Positions 7,717 through 12,591 of a stretch of DNA of 12,591 nt are shown here, piece after piece (the first letter of the stretch is position 1; every line of letters begins with the position of its first letter). This DNA comes from Planctomycetota bacterium (GTDB taxonomy: Bacteria > Planctomycetota > Planctomycetia > Pirellulales > Pirellulaceae): positions 1 to 12,591 of the forward strand of contig JAPLNJ010001111.1 of the NCBI GenBank assembly GCA_026692885.1, given 5' to 3'. A program made the position numbers and the translations under genes. The notes under the pieces were generated by a model. That model was not told where the DNA came from. It did not search any database and worked only from the letters and a program-made list of their open reading frames with translations.

Positions 7717-7953
7717 GTCCGGATGATGCCCGGCGATCCTGCGCGTAGCACGTAGGGCGCCTCGAGCCAGCGATTTGCGCAGTACCTCAGCGCTAGTCAA
7801 ACACTGGCCAAGGTTGTACGCGGGGAATTGCCATTGGCCGCTGGCGACGATGCATCTGGGGGGTGCGAATTTGGTACATCGGCGCTGCGCTTGATGTACC
7901 CTACTTGAATAATACGTGTGTCCCCCCCTCCACGCAGGCTTTCGCGGTAGACC
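7717..7953. other. Adaptor-permease intergenic gap (237 bp), no ATPase gene
   Basis: MacB-type systems need an ABC ATPase, and in split systems it is often encoded next to the permease. This gap is too short for one and shows no Walker A, signature or Walker B coding remnant in any frame. It holds an inverted repeat at 7873-7900, a weaker GGCCAA/TTGGCC pair (7806-7811, 7834-7839), and a possible -10-like TAATAC (7910-7915) without a properly spaced -35. Confidence 0.6.
7873..7900. repeat. Intergenic hairpin, 8-bp perfect stem
   Basis: GGTACATC (7873-7880) pairs perfectly with GATGTACC (7893-7900) across a 12-nt GC-rich loop. No run of T follows, so it does not look like an intrinsic terminator on either strand. 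It may be a processing or stabilising hairpin inside an adaptor-permease transcript, a regulator site, or a dispersed palindromic repeat. Confidence 0.6.
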
Positions 7954-9240
7954 ATGTGGTTCAAAGTCATCGAATTGGCCGTCCGTAACCTGCTACTCAA
8001 CAAACTGCGGAGCGTACTGACGATGCTGGGCACGATCCTCGGCGTCAGCTCCGTAATCGCCATGCTGGCGATCGGAGAAGGCTCGAAACGGCAAGCCGTC
8101 GAGCAAATCAAGCAACTGGGCGCGGCGAATATCATCATCCGCAGCGTCAAGCCCGCCGCGGACAACGAGGCCTCGGGCGGCGCTTCCAGCCGCAAGGTCA
8201 GCCGGGTCTTGGAGTACGGTCTGCTGTACAACGACTACGATCGTCTCAAGGCGACGTTGCCGACGATCAAGCGGGCCATCCCGATCGCGTTGGTTCGTAA
8301 GAACGCCCAGCATGGCCGCCACCGGATCGCCAACTCGCGAATTCTCGGCACGACGCCGGAGTACCTGCAGGTCAAGAACCTGACCGTGCGGCGAGGCCGG
8401 TTCCTGACCGCCCCGGACTTAGAAACCACGGCGAACGTGGCGGCTTTGGGCGCGGGGGCCGCCGAACGGTTGTTTGGCTACGAAGACCCCCTCGGCCAAA
8501 CTTTGTTGCTGGGGCAGGGTGCCTACCGCATCATCGGTGTGCTCGATACCCAAGACAGCGGCGGTGCCCGGCCGGGCGCCATGGGCCAGGAGGACTTCAA
8601 TAATGACCTCTACATCCCCATCACGGCCGCCCGGCGGCGGTTCGGAGAACTGCAGGTCATCGTGCGGGCCGGCAGTCGCGAGTTCGAACGGACCCAGTTG
8701 AGCGAAATCACGCTCACGGCCCACAGCGAAGAACTCGTCAGCCAAACAGCGGCGATGTGCCGCAAGCTCCTGAAAATCGGCCATCGCAAGAGCGAGGACT
8801 ACGAGGTCCTGGTGCCGCTGGAACTGCTGGCCCAAGCCGAACGGCAAAAGCGTATCTGGAATCTGGTCCTCGGTTCCATCGCCGGCATCTCGTTGCTGGT
8901 CGGCGGCATCGGGATCATGAACATCATGCTGGCGACGGTGTCCGAGCGTACGCGGGAGATCGGGATTCGCCGCGCGCTGGGTGCGACGCGCGGCGACATC
9001 ATCACCCAGTTCCTGATCGAAAGCACCGTGCTCTCGGCCACCGGTGGTCTGATGGGCGTATTTTTGGGCGTGGCCATCCCGAAAATCGTCAGCCTCACGT
9101 CGGAGATCGAGACCGTCCTCAGTGGGTGGTCGATCGTCATCGCGTTTGGCACGTCTGTGGTGATTGGGGTGGTGTTCGGCGTCTATCCCGCGCGCCGCGC
9201 GGCGCTGATGGATCCCATCGAGGCACTGCGGCATCAGTAG
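7954..9240 (+). CDS. MacB/FtsX-type ABC transporter permease, no ATPase domain
   Basis: A 428-residue inner-membrane permease of the MacB/LolC (type VII ABC) group, which drives mechanotransmission through a periplasmic adaptor rather than moving substrate through the membrane. The first helix (about 20-40, from R-S-V-L-T-M-L-G-T) is followed by a MacB periplasmic core domain (about 42-298), with D-P-L-G-Q-T-L-L-L and Y-R-I-I-G-V-L near its middle. Then comes a C-terminal FtsX domain with three helices. V-G-G-I-G-I-M-N-I-M-L leads into the coupling segment S-E-R-T-R-E-I-G-I-R-R-A-L-G-A (330-344), and the end is P-I-E-A-L-R. MacB itself has an N-terminal ATPase of about 220-250 residues, absent here, so a separate ATPase must supply energy. 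The ATG at 7954 gives the usual family N-terminus, although no clear Shine-Dalgarno precedes it. Confidence 0.92.
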   Translation: MWFKVIELAVRNLLLNKLRSVLTMLGTILGVSSVIAMLAIGEGSKRQAVEQIKQLGAANIIIRSVKPAADNEASGGASSRKVSRVLEYGLLYNDYDRLKATLPTIKRAIPIALVRKNAQHGRHRIANSRILGTTPEYLQVKNLTVRRGRFLTAPDLETTANVAALGAGAAERLFGYEDPLGQTLLLGQGAYRIIGVLDTQDSGGARPGAMGQEDFNNDLYIPITAARRRFGELQVIVRAGSREFERTQLSEITLTAHSEELVSQTAAMCRKLLKIGHRKSEDYEVLVPLELLAQAERQKRIWNLVLGSIAGISLLVGGIGIMNIMLATVSERTREIGIRRALGATRGDIITQFLIESTVLSATGGLMGVFLGVAIPKIVSLTSEIETVLSGWSIVIAFGTSVVIGVVFGVYPARRAALMDPIEALRHQ

Positions 9241-9304
9241 AGGTTCTCTTCCAGATTGACTGAACCCCACGCGGCCTACAGCCGATCAGGGAAGCGTAGC
9301 GATC

Positions 9305-9334
9305 TTGCGGATCTTGTCGCTTGGGCAGTATAGA
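9305..9334 (+). promoter_or_regulatory. Weak candidate promoter before the TolC-like gene
   Basis: TTGCGG (9305-9310) and TATAGA (9329-9334) are separated by 18 bp in the 102-bp gap after the permease. Initiation would fall near 9341, almost at the GTG start, implying a leaderless or near-leaderless message. The -35 match is modest, and read-through from the permease gene is an equally good explanation. Confidence 0.25.
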
Positions 9335-9342
9335 GAATCTCA

Positions 9343-12264
9343 GTGAACTGCGTGAACTGCGTCTTCTTTCGAGCAGCGGTAGGCTTCTGCGCGATGCTGG
9401 CGCTAGCAGGCTGTTCGCGCATGCACTACCGCGTGCGGGCAGACCGGGATACATACTGCACACTCGAACAAAAAACGGCGAACACGCCGTGGCAGCCGCC
9501 GCCAGGTTTCAGTATCGAACCGGATCCGCGATCGCGATTCTTCGATCCGACGTCCGTCGTCGACCCGCTCTTGCCGGTGCCGGGCGTGCAGCTCTACGCT
9601 TACTCGCTGCCCGATCTGCCGACACGGGATCCCAACCGTTTCCGACGTGCGACGCCGCCGTCCGGGCCGGCGTCGGACCCTGCGGGCGGTCAACCGGCGG
9701 TGTCCGAGGCGGCGGCCACTAGGATTCGCTTAGCATCCTACCAGGAGCAGATCCCGCCGTCTAAGGCGGAACCGGCAGATCACGCAGCCGACTTGCCTTC
9801 GCCCATGTTGGACCTGGCCGAGGAAGTCAAATTGCTGCCGATCCCGCAGGAAATCTGGGACTCGCTTCCCAGCTCGTGTCTGATCCTTATGTTCGAGTTC
9901 TCGTCGATCCGCGACGAGTACGAGCGGACGTACGGTAGCCCGCCGAGCGAGCACCAACGGGATCGCTCTCGGCAACTGGCCTTGGAGGACCTGGTCGATT
10001 TGGCGCTAATCAACAGCCGCGAGTTCCAGACCCAGAAGGAAACGCTGTATCGGGCGGCTCTGTTTCTGACACTCGCGAGTTACGACTACGATCTGAAATT
10101 CGCTCCCACCGGGAATCGCGTGGCGGTCGACTACACGCTGCGCGACCGCCGCAATCCTGTACCTGACGACAGCCTGACGATCCCCTCGGCGATCGAGGGA
10201 AACAAAGTCCTGGCCACAGGCGGCAACTTGGTTGCGCGTTTCGCCAACGATATCGTGGTGACCTTCAACAGCCCCCAGGAATTTGCGGCCGACGTCTCTT
10301 CCCGGATGATCTTTGATCTCTCGCAGAGCGTGTTTCAACGGGACATTGTATTCGAAGTCTTAACCCAGTCCGAACGCAACGTGGTCTATGCGGCGCGGGA
10401 TTTCGCGCGCTACCGGAAAGTGTTGTTCAACGATCTCGCCCGGCAGTACTACAACCTGCTGCTCAACTTCCGCACGGTCGAAATCGATAGCCGGGACTAC
10501 TTCACGCAACTGCGGGCCTTCTATCGCGCCCAGGCCGAGTATCGGGCTGGTCGCCTGCCGCGGTTCCAGGTGGATCAGATTGAGCAGAGTCTCTTAAGTA
10601 GCCGCAGCCGACTGATCGGGGACGGCAACACGCTGGAACAAAACCTCGATCTGTTCAAGCTCCAAATCGGGTTGCCGCCGGAGTTGCCGCTCCATCTTGA
10701 CCTGACGGAGTTGGAGCAGTTGACGTTGCGTGACGAGGCCACGACGGCCACCGAACGCGTGCGCCGCGCCCACCAAAATTTATTGACAGAACAGCAACAA
10801 CCGTCACCCGAACACGGCGTGCTGCTGAACGTGGGCGTGGATCTTGCCGGCAAACTGCTGACGCTGCTGGAACTCCGCATGCGTCTCGAGGGGACCCCGC
10901 CGGAAACCGCAGCGTGGGAGCGACTGCGGGACCAACTGGTGGTGACCCAAGCCCAGCTGGAATTGCGACTGACTCGGTTCGTGTTGGCGCAGGAGCTGCG
11001 GGCCACACCACCGGCCCCGCCGCTGCGAGTCTTCCAGCGTACCAGCGATGTCTTGGACTCGCTACTATGGCTCAACGAACGCCGGTTGGCAGGGACGCTA
11101 CGAGCCGCCGCCGCGACACCTGCGGTATCTGACTTCCAGCGCCGACAGGTGGCCTTGCGCGACCGTGCTGAGCGACTCCGTTCGGAGTTGGAACGCGCGG
11201 TGGCCGAACGCCAGTTAGACCGCATTCCGGAACTCGTGAAGGACTCCGACACACTGCTCGCGGACGCCGATCGCCTGGCCGCTGAACTGGCCGACGTCCT
11301 GCAGATCCGTCCCCAGACGGAACAGGAGGAGTATCAGCAGACGCTGACCCGGATGCAGGGGTTACTGGCCGGCAGCCAGCGCCTGCTGGCCGCGGAAGTA
11401 GGTGGCCTGACGCCGGTGCAGATCGACGGGGACGAGGCCCTGGCCACGGCCTTGAATCTGCGTTTGGACCTAATGAACGAGCGGGGAGCACTGGCCGATT
11501 CGTGGCGTCTCATCAAACTGGCCGCGGACGAACTGAAGTCGATTCTGAAACTGCAGGCCAGCCAGCAACTCGGCCTGCGCGAGCTGCGGACCCACAACCA
11601 TCCGGTTGGAGACTACCCGGATGGAGACTACAGCGATACGCACACCCGGCTACAGATGACCTTGGATGCGCCGCTCAATCGCCAAGCGCAGCGCAACGTG
11701 TTTCGCCGGTCCCTGATCGACTACAATCGGGCACTCCGCAATCTCCTGGCGAAGGAGGATGGCATCAAGCTGAATGTGCGGGATGACCTGCGCCAGCTGC
11801 AGGTGAACCGCGAACAGTACGGGATTTATGTGTCGGGTGCGGCCTTGGCGTATGAACGCGTGGTCAGCACCCAGCTGCAACTGGTGCTGGGAACCACGAA
11901 GGTCACGGCGCGCGACTGGGTCGAGTCGCAACAGGCCTACACGAGCGCGCTGAGCAATATGGCCCGCGCTCACCTGCTCTACCTGAGGACGCGTATCAAT
12001 CTGTTCTTGGACCTGGAACTGCTGCAGGTCAACGACACCGGCTTCTGGCCGGAGGTCTACGACCAGCAGTATCAACCGACGCCGAACTACGGGGACCCCG
12101 CCTACGCGAGCCCCGCCTACGGCGAACTGCCCCGTGGCGTGCATTACTCGCGCAAAGTTCGACGCATGCTGGAAATCCCCACGGGGGAGACCACGCTGTT
12201 CGGGCCCGACGGGCAGTCCAGTTCCAAGTCCGAACCGCCGAGCGACGTATTGCCGGAGCCTTGA
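9343..12264 (+). CDS. Oversized TolC-family outer-membrane lipoprotein
   Basis: A 973-residue TolC-like protein, about twice the usual 430-500 residues. GTG 9343 is the first start after an in-frame TAG at 9331-9333. A second GTG at 9352 lies in a 9-bp tandem duplication (GTGAACTGC twice, 9343-9360), so the start is uncertain by three codons; the ribosome site is weak (AGAG, 9332-9335). The signal peptide ends in a clean lipobox L-A-G-C24. A Pro-rich N-terminal region of about 190 residues leads to the first OEP half (about 210-455; L-A-L-E-D-L-V-D-L-A-L and later Y-R-A-G-R-L-P-R-F-Q-V-D). An extra helical, coiled-coil-like stretch of about 235 residues (about 455-690) precedes the second half (about 695-905; A-P-L-N-R-Q-A-Q-R-N near 770). 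The tail is rich in Y, P and G. It probably forms the outer-membrane exit duct for the adaptor and permease encoded upstream. Confidence 0.87.
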   Translation: MNCVNCVFFRAAVGFCAMLALAGCSRMHYRVRADRDTYCTLEQKTANTPWQPPPGFSIEPDPRSRFFDPTSVVDPLLPVPGVQLYAYSLPDLPTRDPNRFRRATPPSGPASDPAGGQPAVSEAAATRIRLASYQEQIPPSKAEPADHAADLPSPMLDLAEEVKLLPIPQEIWDSLPSSCLILMFEFSSIRDEYERTYGSPPSEHQRDRSRQLALEDLVDLALINSREFQTQKETLYRAALFLTLASYDYDLKFAPTGNRVAVDYTLRDRRNPVPDDSLTIPSAIEGNKVLATGGNLVARFANDIVVTFNSPQEFAADVSSRMIFDLSQSVFQRDIVFEVLTQSERNVVYAARDFARYRKVLFNDLARQYYNLLLNFRTVEIDSRDYFTQLRAFYRAQAEYRAGRLPRFQVDQIEQSLLSSRSRLIGDGNTLEQNLDLFKLQIGLPPELPLHLDLTELEQLTLRDEATTATERVRRAHQNLLTEQQQPSPEHGVLLNVGVDLAGKLLTLLELRMRLEGTPPETAAWERLRDQLVVTQAQLELRLTRFVLAQELRATPPAPPLRVFQRTSDVLDSLLWLNERRLAGTLRAAAATPAVSDFQRRQVALRDRAERLRSELERAVAERQLDRIPELVKDSDTLLADADRLAAELADVLQIRPQTEQEEYQQTLTRMQGLLAGSQRLLAAEVGGLTPVQIDGDEALATALNLRLDLMNERGALADSWRLIKLAADELKSILKLQASQQLGLRELRTHNHPVGDYPDGDYSDTHTRLQMTLDAPLNRQAQRNVFRRSLIDYNRALRNLLAKEDGIKLNVRDDLRQLQVNREQYGIYVSGAALAYERVVSTQLQLVLGTTKVTARDWVESQQAYTSALSNMARAHLLYLRTRINLFLDLELLQVNDTGFWPEVYDQQYQPTPNYGDPAYASPAYGELPRGVHYSRKVRRMLEIPTGETTLFGPDGQSSSKSEPPSDVLPEP

Positions 12265-12303
12265 TCATAAGGTTGCGAAATGCTCGCAGTGTCGTGATCG
12301 CCC

Positions 12304-12526
12304 CCGAGCAGCTCCCGACGTAAGTCGGTGGGAGTGTTCCCGCCCGGTGCCTAACCCGGAGCCCCATCTCCGACCGGCCCGACTCGCCGGCTGCCCGCCG
12401 GCTGCCCGCCGGCTGCCCGCCGCCTCCGGCGGCGGGCAGCCGGCGAGTCGGGAGAACTCGGTGAGGCGCCGCGGTGTTAGGAGTTGGCGGGACTGCTCTC
12501 ACCGACTTACGTCGGGAGCTTCTCGG
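12304..12526. repeat. Long imperfect palindrome (223 bp), MITE- or REP-like
   Basis: The arms pair from the outside in. CCGAG (12304-12308) pairs with CTCGG (12522-12526). A perfect 21-bp segment pairs 12310-12330 with 12500-12520. A wobble-rich stretch then leads to CCCGCC (12339-12344) with GGCGGG (12486-12491). CCTAAC (12350-12355) pairs with GTTAGG (12476-12481). After a less matched stretch, a perfect 23-bp segment pairs 12378-12400 with 12430-12452. The outer arm contains its own small palindrome CCGAC-GTAA-GTCGG (12315-12328). It begins 39 bp after the TolC-like stop. It could limit transcription or protect the 3' end of the operon message, but there is no T-run, so an intrinsic terminator is not evident. 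A non-autonomous mobile or REP-like element is equally possible. Confidence 0.8.
12385..12417 (+). repeat. 11-bp tandem repeat, three copies, in the palindrome core
   Basis: The unit CGCCGGCTGCC occurs three times head to tail (12385-12395, 12396-12406, 12407-12417). The opposite arm has its complement only once (12435-12445). Copy 3 plus the following bases forms an 18-bp perfect hairpin with a 3-nt loop (12407-12424 with 12428-12445), while copy 1 pairs in the 23-bp register. This suggests a symmetrical ancestral hairpin expanded by slippage on one arm. Confidence 0.85.
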
Positions 12527-12591
12527 ACGGAACCAACTAGCAGTGACGGCCTTTCGCAGTGTTACGATCAACGCCGATCAAGGCCTATTGC

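Larger units (their letters stand above)
12265..12591. other. Gene-free right end (327 bp) dominated by a palindrome
   Basis: No supported coding frame or recognisable RNA gene was found after the TolC-like stop. Most of the stretch is the imperfect palindrome 12304-12526. The 9-mer TCGCAGTGT occurs on both sides of it in direct orientation (12284-12292 and 12554-12562). Confidence 0.6.

Noticed and set aside
6985..7800. 271-codon minus-strand frame over the adaptor end and gap, considered as a hidden ATPase or regulator
   Set aside because: It is rich in H, R and D, lacks Walker motifs, and lies mostly antisense to the adaptor's conserved beta-barrel.
7891..7915. Promoter TTGATG...TAATAC before the permease
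   Set aside because: The spacer is only 13 bp, too short for a sigma-70 promoter, and the -35 hexamer lies in the hairpin arm.
12304..12526. CRISPR array or intrinsic terminator
   Set aside because: The 11-bp units have no spacers, so it is not a CRISPR array; no T-run follows the stem on either strand, so a standard intrinsic terminator is not supported.
11650..12571. Minus-strand frames over the TolC-like end and the palindrome
   Set aside because: They are low-complexity or antisense readings without domain signatures; the part over the palindrome is Arg/Pro/Ala-rich as expected from GC-rich repeat DNA.

Overview
The window (GC-rich, roughly 60% or more by eye) looks like a planctomycete chromosome. 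This rests on gene style rather than a marker gene: a very long TolC-type outer-membrane lipoprotein, a GC-rich YfhO-family membrane protein beside a GT87-type glycosyltransferase, a separate MacB-like permease, and palindromic intergenic DNA. No rRNA, tRNA, CRISPR array, transposase or phage gene was seen.

Left part (1-3858), envelope glycan genes. The 3' end of a probable glycosyltransferase (3-209) is followed after 16 bp by a YfhO-family polytopic membrane protein (226-2631, +). A GT87/DUF2029-type membrane glycosyltransferase (3858-2425, -) converges on it and the two reading frames overlap tail-to-tail by 207 bp. A 22-bp exact direct repeat lies in the periplasmic-domain codons of the YfhO gene (2274-2295) and in the N-terminal codons of the GT87 gene (3814-3835), bracketing the overlap and nearly all of the GT87 gene.

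Middle and right part (3953-12264), export genes around a divergent intergenic region. A NodT/OprM-type outer-membrane factor (5659-3953, -) runs leftward. Rightward are an HlyD/MacA-type adaptor (6004-7716), a MacB/FtsX-type ABC permease without an ATPase domain (7954-9240), and a 973-residue TolC-like outer-membrane lipoprotein (9343-12264). Adaptor, permease and outer-membrane channel would form a trans-envelope pump, but no ABC ATPase gene is present in the window; the 237-bp gap between adaptor and permease holds no coding remnant. A very good sigma-70-type promoter (TTTACA-16 bp-TATAAT, 5900-5927) stands before the adaptor and fixes its start at 6004.

Right end (12265-12591). No gene; 39 bp after the TolC stop lies a 223-bp imperfect palindrome with two perfect inverted segments (21 and 23 bp). 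One arm of its core carries a threefold 11-bp tandem repeat where the other arm has a single copy.

No clearly new defence or biosynthetic system is visible. The items most worth checking are the YfhO/GT87 overlap with its 22-bp repeat, the ATPase-less export operon with an oversized TolC partner, and the terminal palindrome.
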